The notes under the pieces: generated by a model
The model's input: the letters and a program-made list of their open reading frames with translations, nothing else
Database searches by the model: none
Told to the model about the DNA's origin: nothing
Position numbers and translations under genes: made by a program
Shown here: positions 11,233-21,686 of the stretch, piece after piece
How the letters are laid out: each line of letters starts with the position of its first letter
How positions within the stretch are numbered: the stretch's first letter is position 1
NCBI GenBank assembly: GCA_025667525.1
Contig: CM046875.1
Location: 435,376,617 to 435,440,616, forward strand
DNA from: Glebionis coronaria
Lineage: Eukaryota > Streptophyta > Magnoliopsida > Asterales > Asteraceae
Direction of reading: 5' to 3'
Length of the DNA stretch: 64,000 bases

Positions 11233-11245
11233 GCTCTTGATACCA
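11233..11245 (-). other. Primer-binding site of Copia-1 (tRNA-iMet)
   Basis: On the minus strand TGGTATCAAGAGC begins two bases after the LTR end. This matches the complement of initiator-methionine tRNA used by plant Copia elements and shows that the element reads leftwards. Confidence 0.85.
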
Positions 11246-11247
11246 TT

Positions 11248-11510
11248 TGTAGGATATTATAAATCTATGCTTAATCTAGAGAGAGAGAGATAGAAAGATG
11301 GTGAGAACACACACACTTAGAGAGAGAAAGTTGTATTTTACACACTTTACTATATGAAAAATATGTGAACCACTACCCTCTCCAACTAAGGAGAGGGTTT
11401 ATATACCCAAGCCCATGAGATGGGCTTGGGCTTACATTGGGCCGCCGGCCTCACACAAGTTGTGGGCTCGGCTTGGGCTAGTTTGGATAATAAAGTAAAA
11501 CTAAACTACA
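11248..11510 (-). mobile_element. 5' LTR of Copia-1
   Basis: 263 bp with TGTAGG at one end and CTACA at the other (TG...CA on both strands). It contains a GA-rich tract, a TATA-like 'gtttatatacccaag' and two GC-rich 'cccaagcc' segments. The partner LTR lies left of the window, so the outer boundary at 11510 rests on the terminal dinucleotide only. Confidence 0.7.
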
Positions 11511-12736
11511 AGCTATTACTTAGACTATTGTTGGAGTGACCGATCCTTTCTAATACGTAAAACGTATTTCCAACGGTTATAAAAAGAACGCTATTGGTAT
11601 TGTAAGAGGCATCTCATAAAGAATCTAAAAAATTTTTACTTACGCTCATGCCGGTGTTTAATCGTGGGGTCCGTACTCACAGTAAGAGTAACGATGCATA
11701 CTTCTCTATGTGGGATCTCAAACACATTCACTCGGTGCAAGATTTAAGCAACTCAAACCTGAATAACCTCTTATTCATGCCTAAGAAGTTCCAACCGAAC
11801 TTTTGCATTAATATGATGACTATAGCCTTTGGTAAATTTACCAAAGAAGAAAAAGATTTGTTTCATATTATGGATAACTGGTTATGTAAGATCGTTTCGT
11901 TCTTTTAGGCTAGTTCGGCCTATTAGTTCTTCCTTGTGCCTATTTTGCCGTAGGAAGTTGGTTCACGGGTACAATATTTGTAACTTTATTGTATATTCAT
12001 GGATTAGCCAATTCTTATTTGAAAGACTGCAATTTCTTAACTGCTGTAGTTTTTACTGCTGCTAATAGTTTAGCATATTGTTTGTTATTACTACGGGGTC
12101 CTTAAACACAAAAGAAATTTACTCGTTGATGTCGGTTGACTGGTCTGTGAGTTGTCGTCATCCAAACTTTTGCATCAACGTTGGCATAATGACATAAATA
12201 GTTGGTATTAATAGAAAAACTTAAGTCATCTATAAAGTTTTGATACAATGTTTTTTTGAGTAAAAGTTTTCGAACTAAGTTATGTCTTTGATAGACAATG
12301 CGTACCACACAATAAATAATATATAAATGTACTTTTTCTATTTATCGTTTTACCCAAAACACCTTCTTCTTCTTGTTCTTCCCCGTTGTAAAAGAAAACA
12401 AAATCTACATCCTGTATTCCTGTATATTAGGAGGGGCCGACAATGATATTTCTAAGACTTTTAACTTTCGGACTATATTGTAGAAGGGTTGTTAGGCTAG
12501 GGGCGGGAGGGGAGGTTAACATCCGCTAGTCACGCATCCCATCGCCCCTGATGTTAACTTTGAAACAACAATTAACAATAATAGAAAGGATACCATCAAT
12601 AGTATCTAGAAAAAAATTAAAAAGTGAAAGGGCGACATATGCTTAGATTAAGTTTTGACAATGCATTTAACTTTCAATTAGTAGTGTTTTTTTCTATATA
12701 TCTATTAGACGTCCACTCGACTAAAATGATGAAAAT
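11511..12736. other. Stretch without recognised gene
   Basis: AT-rich sequence with no recognisable element. An 86-codon ORF at 11648-11908 (contains KKFQPNF and FTKEEKDLF) matches nothing I know and has no clear exon structure. A small inverted repeat GTTAACATC / GATGTTAAC lies at 12514-12559 within a GC-rich patch (GGGGCG...CGCCCC). Confidence 0.5.
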
Positions 12737-13475
12737 TGTTAAAGGATAAGAATAATAGGCCCAAGCTCGATCTGTGGATTGAAGGTATTAGGGTTTTATT
12801 AGTGATCAATAGTAAAACATAACTAAGGGTTTTGTCATCTTACATGGTATTAGAGCGGGTTTGATCCTCAGACCTAGGTGAATATGTTGAGCCGCCTCCC
12901 CTACACCACCCGTCAAAACCTTGCTTCCACCCTTTAAACCCTTAAAAAACAAGAAAAAAAATCAAAGAAAAGCATGTCGCTATCATGACCCGCCATCTAT
13001 CCAATCACAAACCAAACAAGTGAATCCTAATACTAGTGCTGGATTCGTTTGGTGATGTTGCTATGCTACAAAAAAGAGAGGTGAAGAATAATCCACATCA
13101 TCCATTATTTTAGTATTATAATGAATGTTTAGAAATTTTTTTATAGTTGTTTTATTTTTTTTAACGATTTATGTTAGTGATTTGTTCTAAGGTCACAAAA
13201 ATCCACACAACGGTGATTTGTGTTGGTGATGTATGCAAAGGTCATAAATCCACAAAACTGTGATTTATGTTAGTGATTTGTGCTAATGTCATAGATCCAC
13301 ACAATCGTTAATGATTTGTTTGTTTTTCTAGTTTACTACTCCAGTTCGAGCTTTTGTAATTTCCTCTCTTGGATGTGAGGGAGTGTTAAGGGATAAGAAT
13401 AATAAGCCCAAGCCTGGTTTGTGGGTTGAGGGTATTAAGGTTTTACCACTGGTCAATAATAAAATATAACCTTTG
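12737..13475 (+). mobile_element. TRIM (terminal-repeat retrotransposon in miniature), 3' end truncated
   Basis: Left terminal repeat 12737-12844 starts TGTTAAAGGATAAGAATAAT and ends TTACA. It is followed at once by TGGTATTAGAGC (12845-12856), an initiator-Met primer site. The right repeat starts at 13384 with TGTTAAGGGATAAG after a purine-rich GGATGTGAGGGAG tract and fades after about 13475. The interior is under 550 bp and has no coding capacity. The short size and LTRs of about 108 bp fit TRIM elements; no 5S rRNA promoter is visible, so it is not of the Cassandra type. Confidence 0.85.
13166..13309 (+). repeat. Three tandem units of about 48 bp inside the TRIM
   Basis: Units 13166-13214, 13215-13261 and 13262-13309 each run 'gatttrtgtt...gtcata...atccacaca...gt' with about 80% identity. 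They occupy a quarter of the interior of the TRIM. Confidence 0.8.
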
Positions 13476-13801
13476 GGTTATGTGGGTTCAACCGAGTTGA
13501 TTCGATGATCGAACCGGTAACTCGACCGATCAGATCGAGTCGACCGAACAGACCCGATGACTCGATCTGAATAACTCAGTGATCGAATTAGTGAACATGT
13601 GACTCAACCGGGTTGACTTTGTGATCGAACCATGACCCCCACCTTGACCTACATAGTCGACACTCTGATGACTCGATCGGATTAACCCGATAATATTAAA
13701 ATGTTAAAAAAACAATATTTTCAATTTATAAGAAAAATATAAAAAATACAACATTTTTCAAGAAAAATGATACACTTTAATAATACAACAACCAGCACTA
13801 T
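13476..13801. other. Stretch of CGA/GATCGAA-rich degenerate repeats
   Basis: From 13488 to 13690 the sequence is rich in imperfect motifs such as 'gatcgaacc', 'actcgatc' and 'accgggttgac', so it is internally repetitive. I could not assign it to an element. The last 100 bp are plain AT-rich DNA. Confidence 0.4.
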
Positions 13802-14492
13802 GGGTGCGTTTGGTAGGAAAAGATTAAAATTCAAATGAATGGAATGAACAACGTAATCAAATAAGTAGGGTAATGTGATGATTCATTACAGTTATTAATC
13901 ATGTTTGGTTTGTATGATATAATGTAACAGAATAATAATAAAAAAGACTAAAATACCCATGAATAATAATAAGTTTATTTAATGTGGTTAACTAATGATG
14001 GAGTTTCATGTAATTTTGATTCCATTACAAGACGTAATGAAAAAATCTAAAGGGCTCATAATGAATGATTTTGGTGTAATGAGCTCTTTTTTTAACGACA
14101 GTTTGGTGCAGCGGAGTATCTTGCGTGATACCGATGCACCAAGTCTCTCGACCCGAGTTCAAATCATCTCACGAAGAGAATATCAACCCCCATGCTAGCC
14201 ATCCAGTTTCCCATTAAGGGGCATCAAGGCATTGCGATGGGATTCAAACCCGGCTGCCAATTCTAGAAAAATTCCCCACATGGGGAATGACAGGAGACGA
14301 ACCTTTGACCTCCCCCACATATAGACTATAACCAAATACATCCATCCAGCTGAGCTAGACTTTATTTGCTGGTGTAATGATTTATTACTTGTAAAGAATA
14401 ATTTACTTCTATAAATGTAAACAAACAATATTTGTTCATTACATCATAATTGTCTTTTTTATTTCTACGTTAATTATGAAATACCAAACGCT
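13802..14492. mobile_element. Tourist/PIF-like MITE interrupted by a SINE
   Basis: The left end GGGTGCGTTTGGTAGG pairs with a decayed right end whose reverse complement reads GCGTTTGGTATTTC. A subterminal 'gtttggtttg' repeat near 13910 resembles that of the element at 19421. The host part is about 400 bp once the SINE (14083-14369) is removed and has no ORF. The right terminus is mutated, so the target duplication is not certain. Confidence 0.6.
14083..14369 (-). mobile_element. tRNA-derived SINE 1
   Basis: Flanked by the 11-bp direct repeat TGGTGTAATGA (14072-14082 and 14370-14380). Read on the minus strand it starts near 14369 and has box A TAGCTCAGCTGG and box B-like GGTTCGTCTCC in its first 90 bases, then a tRNA-unrelated body, and ends in a short A-run (T run at 14086-14093 on plus). 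These are internal RNA polymerase III promoter elements, so it may be transcribed independently. Confidence 0.85.
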
Positions 14493-15929
14493 TTATATGT
14501 TTCACTAATACATGTTTCACTAATATTTAATGTACGAAGAGTCTTAAAACAAGGTGAAAAAAACTAAATAAATCAAAAAATTGAAAATCAAGACTCAAAT
14601 TCAAATCGAAAACAATCAATTAGACTAATAACCGAACTGAGTTTGCGTCCGAACCAAAATACAAATTTAGTTTTCGAGCTAATATGAACTAGTTTTAATA
14701 CTCGTTCACGTACGAGACTTGAATATAAAGAATAAAATAAGTAATAATTTTGTTATTACGATTTTATGTATCTTTATGTTTTTTAAGAATATCCAATGTT
14801 TATATGTTTAATTATATTGTTGTTTTACTGTGCACCGTATAAATTAATATAAACCCACCTCAATTTTTATTTTTCGAATTTCATACTATTTTTACTTTCG
14901 ATATTTTTATTCTAATAGTTATCTCTTGTTCTCAAATAACAAACTATTTACATCAACCTTACACATACACAATTTATAAATTCATAATTTTTCAATGCTT
15001 AATACTATTAAATTTTTAATACTTGAATAGTTACGATGCTCATGAACCCACGAGTTTTATATGATTTTTCATTATGTGATAATACTAATTGATATTTTGT
15101 ATAAATATTGTTGCATAAATGATTTGACTTATTTAACTGAAATGTTAGCTATCCTTTTTCTAGACATTATATGTTTAGTAACACATAACGAACTTAAAAG
15201 AATATATGTTGTTGTACTATGTAAAATCCCGTTTATATTTTTTCATCTCACACCGATGTCTGATGAGGTCTTACATTGATTTTGATATTTATATCAATGT
15301 TAATAATAATTTACGTAAATTACATTGCTTGACTTTGTTAAGTGTCAAAATATAAATAAACAATAATTTGTGTTTTTCATTTGAATAGTGATAATCATGT
15401 GATCTATTAATTTTTTAATATAACATATATATGTTGTATTTTTAAACTATAATGTCTAGAAAATATAAAGTTTAAGGGGGTATTTTGTTTATTTTTTAAA
15501 TTTACTAAAAGATATGAACAATTATAAATTTACATTTGAGTATATCTAATTTACTTAAATTCAACTACTAAAATTTTATTAATCTCCTCTTCCTTTTTTA
15601 AGTTTTATTTTTACAAATTTGACACATATATTTTTCTGTGTTTTCATCAAATTACTCTACTAAAATTTTAATTTTGAGTAAATTGAATTCAATTTGACTT
15701 TTTTTCAACAAACCGCATCGCTCAATTTTACTTATGTGTCAAAATCAAGCTATTTGATTCGTTCAATTATTTTTTTACAACCTTTATTTTTCACTAAAAT
15801 TCTTAAATAGTCTAATTTTTTATTATATAAAAGATTCAAAAATCTGAACCGAAAATAAAATTTATATAAATATATAATATATATTTTATATATTCATATA
15901 TAATATAACCCCCAGCTAAAACACCTTTG
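14493..15929. other. AT-rich stretch without recognised gene
   Basis: No convincing ORF, terminal repeat or primer site. Only short ORFs with no coding character occur (for example 15061-15279). It probably contains decayed element sequence and the distal promoter of the unit at 15934. Confidence 0.5.
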
Positions 15930-15933
15930 ATAA

Positions 15934-16065
15934 TGGGCCACCACTGTTTTTCGAACGAACGTTCTATTTGTATTGAGACTAGGTTCGTACTAGGCCTCAA
16001 TAAAGCCCATTAGTTAACAGCGTTCACCCATCAAAACCCTCGCCGTCGTGTTTTTCTATATAAGC
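15934..16065 (+). promoter_or_regulatory. Promoter with site II motifs, telo-box and TATA box
   Basis: TGGGCC at 15934-15939 and AGCCCA (reverse of TGGGCT) at 16004-16009 are site II elements. AAACCCT at 16034-16040 is a telo-box, and a TATA box TCTATATAAG lies at 16056-16065. This arrangement is known from plant ribosomal-protein and snoRNA gene promoters. It stands out from the surrounding AT-rich DNA and points to transcription starting about 25-35 bases further right. Confidence 0.55.
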
Positions 16066-16160
16066 ACTCACGAGCTCAAAATCCATCACATCATTCCTCA
16101 TCTAATAATTCATTATGTTTTTTTTTCTTCTTAGTGTGTTTTTATAAATTTTGATTTATA

Positions 16161-16261
16161 ATCAATGGCTATGAAGATCAATGCTTTACTTTCTGACACC
16201 TCTTGTATGAGAATTGTTTTTTAATTAAAACGTTCGCTGAGCAGATTATGCAACTTTCTGA
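16161..16261 (+). ncRNA. Possible C/D-box snoRNA downstream of a site II/telo-box promoter
   Basis: About 100 bases after the TATA box, ATGAAGA (16171-16177; one mismatch to box C), CTGA (16193, D'-like), TATGAGA (16206, C'-like) and CTGA (16237, D) follow in the order of a C/D snoRNA of about 70 nt; another CTGA lies at 16258. The terminal stem would be weak (AAT with ATT, GC with GC). No long ORF starts here. The call rests mainly on the promoter type. Alternatively this is the 5' exon of a gene not followed further. Confidence 0.25.
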
Positions 16262-17006
16262 GCCTTTCTTTGTTTATTTTTTTTATATTGATCGGAAATT
16301 CAGGCAACCTCCTTTTAAATGAATACAATTAAATGGAAGGTGTTTATCTGGTCATAAATCAATTTATTTTGCTCTTCAGATTTGCTGAGACTTTTGTCTT
16401 TGAAGCTGGTCTACTAAGCTAAATTACATTTTTTTTTTCATTCTTGTAGTCTAATTGCAAAATTCGTTATTCATTTTATATGGTGTTATTTATATTTTAA
16501 CATTTACTTATGGAATTTCCCCTCGAGGTTCCGGTTTATATCCAAGCGTACTTCTGATTATCAGTAGACAGTTCGATAGTGTTTGATAAGAGACTTATAG
16601 AGTCTTAATTAAAAAATAAGAATATGGATTAAGTCATAAGTAGTTTGTTTGTTTTGTGCTTAAAATAAACTAACGACTTTCTAGCCAGCAGGAGTGTGCT
16701 TTCTATATTAAGTCATGACTTATTATTTTTATTTTACATATTTATCCTTTAACTTCCTCACTTAACTAATTTAAAAGGACACAATAGTAAACTTCTCTGA
16801 TTCAGACTCTATATTCAGCACACAAAACAAACAGTCATATATCCGTCTACAAACAGACAACATCTTTAATTTTACAGGACTTAATAAAAAGATTAAACAA
16901 ACATGCCTCGTCTAAGTTAAGTTTCTTTGTGGTTTATTTTGATTAACTGTTTATTTTTGAGTTATTAAAAACTTCTTTAAAAATTAAAGGGAAGGTATTA
17001 TTTAAA
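16262..17006. other. Stretch without recognised gene
   Basis: AT-rich sequence with only short ORFs. No terminal repeats or splice-like exon series were recognised. It could be 3' sequence of the unit starting at 16065. Confidence 0.4.
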
Positions 17007-17368
17007 TAGTAATAAGAGTAAATTGTAAAATACATACTTTGAGCTTTTTCACATAATATATCCTTCGTTGAAAGTATTGGCACTATACATCCCTAGTTAG
17101 GAAAACGTTTGCCACAATATATCATTCAGGACTAACGATGCAAATATTTTAGTTATCTTCTAACGAGGGTTCTGACGATGGATGTTTAAAAATTTATTTC
17201 CAAAAAAAGTTTAAATTTCTTTTTGAAAAGAGTTTTAAAATTGTTTAAATATCTAAATTTAAAAATTTTAAATTTTATTTTAAACTCTGTTTTTTAATAT
17301 AAAACATTTATCTTTTCAAAAAGAAAAAAAAAATTGTTTAAAATCTTTAGCTTCTCTTATGATAAAAG

Positions 17369-18391
17369 AAAGGTTCTAAAAGCGCGCCATGTCGGCGCAA
17401 AGGCGTTGCTAAAGCGTGAGGTATAGCCTCGTCGTTACGATATAGAGCATAGTGTGGGTTCTAAGCGTGACGTGAGGCGTGACGAGTTTTTTCATTCAAA
17501 GTTTAATTTTTTTTAATTTTTATTTAAGGGAAGAAAATTACATGTAAAAATAACAATTTAACCTTAGGAAAAATATATTTTTTTAAAATTCAATATCTCA
17601 CAAACCGTTAACCGTTACGCAAAACGAAGCATACCATCGTGACGAGAATTAAATCATCTTTCAAACGAGGGACACATGTATATACTTTCGACAAACTTTT
17701 TTTTTTTATTTTTTTCTTAAGTCACGTATGAGAGAATCATATATGATTCGTCACGAAACATATATGATTCGTCACGAAACATATATGATTTTCAGAAAAT
17801 CATATATGATTCATATCACGAATCATATATGATTTTCTGAAAATCATATATGATTCGTGACGAATCATATATGATTCGTGACGAATCATATATGATTCGT
17901 GACGAATCATATATGATTCGTGACGAATCATATATGTTTCGTGACGAATCATATATAATTCTCTCAGACGTGACTTAAGAAAAAAAGTCGAAAAAAAGTT
18001 CGTCGAAAGTATATACATGTGCCCCTCGATAGAAAGATGATTTAATTTTCGTTGTAATGGTGTATTTTTTGTCACTTGACGATTTACCGTTTGTGAGTTA
18101 TTTAATTTTTAAGAAAAATGTGGAAAGTTAATTTGAATGAATATGATTAGTTGATATGGTCTATGCTAAAAAGAAGGTATATGTTGATCTCAACTCTTTA
18201 ACCTTATTCGTTATGTACAGTAATCTTTTTTTAATCTTGGTTTCTATATAAACTATATAAATATAAAAATAAAATCATATTTTTGTGCCGCGTTAGGTCA
18301 CGCCTTAAAAACGCAAAAGTTTTGTTTTAGCCGCAAAATCTTGAGGCTTAGCCTTGGCGCCACGCCACGCCTTACGCTATTTGGAGCCTTG
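17369..18391. mobile_element. Foldback hAT-like element nested in the MULE
   Basis: Flanked by the 8-bp direct repeat GATAAAAG (17361-17368 and 18392-18399), the hAT duplication size. The ends are imperfect inverted repeats: left AAAGGTTCTAAAAGCGCGCC, right (reverse complement) CAAGGCTCCAAATAGCG. Inside, arms of about 190 bp (about 17575-17760 and 17930-18115) are inverted copies with roughly 85% identity and surround a palindromic 21-bp array, so almost the whole element can fold into one hairpin. No transposase. Confidence 0.75.
17733..17963. repeat. 21-bp palindrome-bearing tandem array
   Basis: Eleven copies of a unit centred on the 14-bp palindrome AATCATATATGATT and joined by CGTGACG (or CGTCACG on the left side). 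The right six are exactly 21 bp apart (17842, 17863, 17884, 17905, 17926, 17947). The orientation of the linker flips near 17810, so the array itself is inverted about its centre. The 91-codon ORF running through it (17800-18075, minus) is a by-product. Confidence 0.9.
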
Positions 18392-18590
18392 GATAAAAGT
18401 AATTCTTTTACAGTAAAAGTTTTAAAATATTTATATGTTTTAAATTTTATTTTATTTTAAAAGTTTTTAACTTTTTTTAAAACGTTTTATTAAAAAAATA
18501 AACGTTTATCTTTTTAAAAATTAATTTGTTTTTAAATTTTTATCAAGATAAAAGTAACTTTTTTATTAAAAGGTTTAAAATATTTGTATG

Positions 18591-18813
18591 TTTTTTTTTT
18601 GAACGGCGAGTTAGTAGTTAGTGATTCGAGCTTACAGTGACATCCAATTGGGCAGTATGCAAGCCTCGAACCTTCTCCTTAGGGGATAAACCCCACTCCT
18701 GCTTCTTAATTCGGGCCCCTGAAGGTTCTTGGTGAGACTCGAACTCGAGACCTCTCGAAGAATACCTCCCCAAGGTTACCCTTGGTGGCCAACTGAGCTA
18801 ACTCAGCTGGTTC
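18591..18813 (-). mobile_element. tRNA-derived SINE 2
   Basis: Flanked by the 14-bp direct repeat AAAATATTTGTATG (18577-18590 and 18816-18829). Read on the minus strand it starts GAACCAGCTGAG, has box A TTAGCTCAGTTGG, box B GAGTTCGAGTCTC, a body of about 130 bp and an A-tail (T10 at 18591-18600 on plus). It differs from SINE 1 outside the promoter boxes, so it is a different family. Confidence 0.92.
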
Positions 18814-19420
18814 AAAAAATATTTGTATGTTTAAAATTTTATTTTAATTTAAATGTTAAAAATTTCCTTTATTTTAAAAATAGATAAACATATTTAATGA
18901 ATTTCAATTTTTTTTAAAGAAAACCGTCTAATTTTTGAAAATAAAATATTTTATCTAAAACATACAAATATTTTAAAACTTTTATCGTAAAAAAATTACT
19001 TTTATCTTAAGAAAAAATAAAAGTTTTAAACAATTTTTTTTTCTTTTTAAAAGATAAACATTTATTTTTCTAAAAAGATGTTTTAAAAAATTTAAAAATT
19101 TTAAATTTAAATTTTTAAAAATTTCAAAACTTTTTCTCGACAAGAAATTTAAACTTTTATTTTTGAAATAGAAGTTATTTTTCAAAAAAAAATTTAAACA
19201 AAACTTTTTTTTTTCGAATTTTTCTTTTTTTTTGTAAAATACATCACTCGTCAGAAGATAACGATAAAAATTTGCATCGTTAGTCCTGAGGGATGTATTG
19301 CGTCAAACGTTTGCCTAACGAGTAGTGCCAATACTTTCAGCAAGTGATGTATTTTGTGAAAAAGTTCAAACCAAAAGTATGTATTTTGCAGTTTACTCTA
19401 GTAATAATATGTTCTTATAA

Positions 19421-21158
19421 GGGTGCGTTTGGTTCAGTGTAATCCATTGTAATTGGATGTAATTGTAATCAAAATTACATTACATAGGTTGTTTGATTCA
19501 CAAATGAAGGAAATTGTAATTCGAATTACATTACGTAGAGTGTTTGGTTTGCATTATAATTGTAATTCAAACATTACAATTACATTTAATGATGAATTGA
19601 GATTACATAGGAAGTTGGATGGAAAATTTTAAATTACGTCGTAATTCAATATTTTTATATTAGAATATGATTATTTATAAATAATAATAGTAATAAATAA
19701 TAATAATATTATTATTATGCCTATTAACATTATATAAATTAAAAATAATAATAATTAATTTTAATATTAGTATTGATAGTTATATTATTTATTTACTATT
19801 AGTATTAATAATAATATTATATTATTATTATTATTTATTTATTTATTTATTACTTTTAGTTATTATTCTTATTTTTTATTTTTTATATTAATATTTTTAT
19901 AAAAAATAAATATTTTTTATTTTTTATTTTAATAATACAAATAAAAATATTTATAAAAAATAATTTCTTATTATTATTATTTTTTATTTTTTATTAAAAT
20001 AAAATTCTTTCTTTATTTTTTAGTTAAAATAAAAAAAATAAAAAAGATATTTTTATAAAAATATTAATATAAAAATAATAAACTAAAAAATATTTTTATT
20101 ATTAAAATAAATAATAAAAATATTTTTTATTACTTTTATTACTATTATTTTTTAATCTTTATTTTTTATATTAATAATAAAAAATATAAATAATTTTTAT
20201 TATATTTTTTTAATTATAATAATTTTTATTATTACTCATTTATTATAATATTATATTTTAAATCTTACCTTTTTATTATTTTAATTTAATAAAAAATATG
20301 AATTACATTACATTGCAAGTCAACCAAACATATCAACAAATTTAATCAATTACAATTACAACAAATTACAAAGTTTTTAAATTACAATCTATACTACTTT
20401 ATAAAACATTTACATCCTTTCTAATTTAAGAAGTCTTAAAATTTTAAGCCTTAAACATTTCTCTATTAAGAAAGTCAAAACAATCAATTGACCAATTAAA
20501 TTAAAATCTTTACTCTCAACTCAATACTTATAACATACACAATTAAAACTAACATAAAAAATTTAAACTTCATTACATCTCTAAACTTGTAACGACTCTA
20601 TAATATTAATGCACCTATTGTAACAACCCATTTAAATTCGTAACGGCCAATTTCTATATTAATCCTTGTAACACGCGACAAAATCTAAAAACATATATAA
20701 ACCACACAACCATAAAAGCATCATACTATATTTTTTTTCTCTTTAAAAATAAAAATTACACTTTTGTCATCACAAGCTTGAAGCCTCTATCTCTCTCATC
20801 ACTTCCACCACCATAAAATCTATTACCGTGACCCCATGCGTTTCACCGTTTATTAATGGTCTGATTTTTTTGGCTGGTTTCGGTTTTTAGGGTGTTTTCC
20901 GGTGAGTTTGGTGGTTTTGAGCATGTTAGTGGCTTCCATGTGTTTTTTCGTGTGTAGTTTTAGGAACTGTCAAGATCCATCTCGAATATGATGGTATGTA
21001 AATTTTGTAAGAGCTAATTAACAACATTTCTTTGGTACAAAAATAGTCGTCGGGTACCCGCCGCCGCATTGCGCGGGTACACGGCTAGTTATATCAAATT
21101 ACAATTCCTTCCTAAGATTACAATTCTTTCAAAAATATTCTGTCAAGCAAAAGGCCCC
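19421..21158. mobile_element. PIF/Harbinger (Tourist-like) element interrupted by a Helitron
   Basis: Left end GGGTGCGTTTGGTTCA and right end (reverse complement) GGGGCCTTTTGCTTGA are imperfect inverted repeats; TAA flanks both sides (19418-19420, 21159-21161), the PIF/Harbinger target. The left 170 bp contain three 'gtttggttt...taattgtaatt' subterminal repeats, and an inverted copy lies at 20305-20345. A stretch of about 650 bp (19640-20295) is nearly pure A/T with no ORF. Non-autonomous. Confidence 0.7.
20388..21088 (+). mobile_element. Non-autonomous Helitron
   Basis: It begins TCTATACTAC after an A and ends CTAG before a T, the Helitron insertion pattern (between A and T, no duplication). 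Eleven bases before the end, GTACCCGC and GCGGGTAC form the 3' hairpin stem (about 21054-21080). The host element continues on both sides with 'aaattacaa' and 'ttatatcaaattac'. No Rep/helicase; 701 bp. The segment 20760-20990 has a less AT-biased composition and could be captured gene sequence, but I cannot name it. Confidence 0.85.
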
Positions 21159-21161
21159 TAA

Positions 21162-21434
21162 GAGTAATATGACATTTTTAAGGATACACACGAACAAATA
21201 AAACTTACATGTATGGTTTAACTTGGACACTCTGATACAAGGGTGAGTTCGGTTCTTTGAACTGCATGGAACCGACCTGAAATCGTAAAAACCGAAAATC
21301 AAAAATCGCTAAATTTAGGCATCGAGAACAAATTTAGGTATTGAGAACATAAATAAATACCATGTTTTGGTTTTGCTCGGTTCTTGGGTTTGGTTCAGCT
21401 ATTTCGAGTGTTTACCCGAAACTGAAAAATTCTA
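21162..21434. other. Stretch without recognised gene
   Basis: Contains degenerate repeats of 'gaaccga' and 'ggttcggtt' (21240-21425). No ORF or terminal repeats. Confidence 0.4.
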
Positions 21435-21686
21435 CTCTCTCCGACCCAAATTTATAATCTCTTATATCATTTTTGATGTCTCAATATTGTAGTCCCTTCT
21501 AAATATAAATGTAAGTAATGTAATAAGTTTACCATATTACACTTAGTCGTAACAGGATTTACAAATTATATACAAACTTTTAATTAATTATATAAGGGTA
21601 AAGATATCATTTTACAAAAAAGTAAGAGAGAGAATGTAATGATAGTGATGATTTATAAAACAATGTGTTTTTTGGGGCGGAGGGAG
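21435..21686. mobile_element. Stowaway MITE 1
   Basis: Ends CTCTCTCCGACCCAAA and (reverse complement) CTCCCTCCGCCCCAAA are inverted repeats; TA flanks both sides (21433-21434, 21687-21688). The CTCCCTCCG terminus and TA target are diagnostic of Stowaway (Tc1/mariner) elements. 252 bp, no ORF. Confidence 0.88.

Larger units (their letters stand above)
17016..19398. mobile_element. Non-autonomous Mutator-like element (MULE), 9-bp TSD
   Basis: Terminal inverted repeats of about 150 bp: the left end GAGTAAATTGTAAAATACAT and the reverse complement of the right end GAGTAAACTGCAAAATACAT match at about 80% over 17016-17165 and 19240-19398. Direct repeats of TAGTAATAA flank it (17007-17015 and 19399-19407); 9 bp is the Mutator duplication size. 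No transposase ORF is present; the interior is extremely AT-rich and holds two later insertions (17369-18391 and 18591-18813). The core without insertions is about 1.1 kb. Confidence 0.88.

Noticed and set aside
11648..12065. Two overlapping ORFs of 78-86 codons as a possible small gene
   Set aside because: No recognised domain, no exon signals, composition like surrounding DNA; kept only as a remark in the stretch description.
12480..12560. Small inverted repeat as a terminator or MITE
   Set aside because: Only 9-bp arms in a GC-rich patch; no target duplication and no partner copy seen.
14270..14369. A host tRNA gene on the minus strand
   Set aside because: Same reasoning: part of SINE 1 with flanking TGGTGTAATGA repeats.
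17800..18075. 91-codon ORF with repeated SYMIRHE motifs
   Set aside because: It runs through the 21-bp palindrome array and reflects it.
18700..18813. A host tRNA gene
   Set aside because: Box A and B are present, but there is no full cloverleaf, and the unit has a body, A-tail and target duplication as in a SINE.
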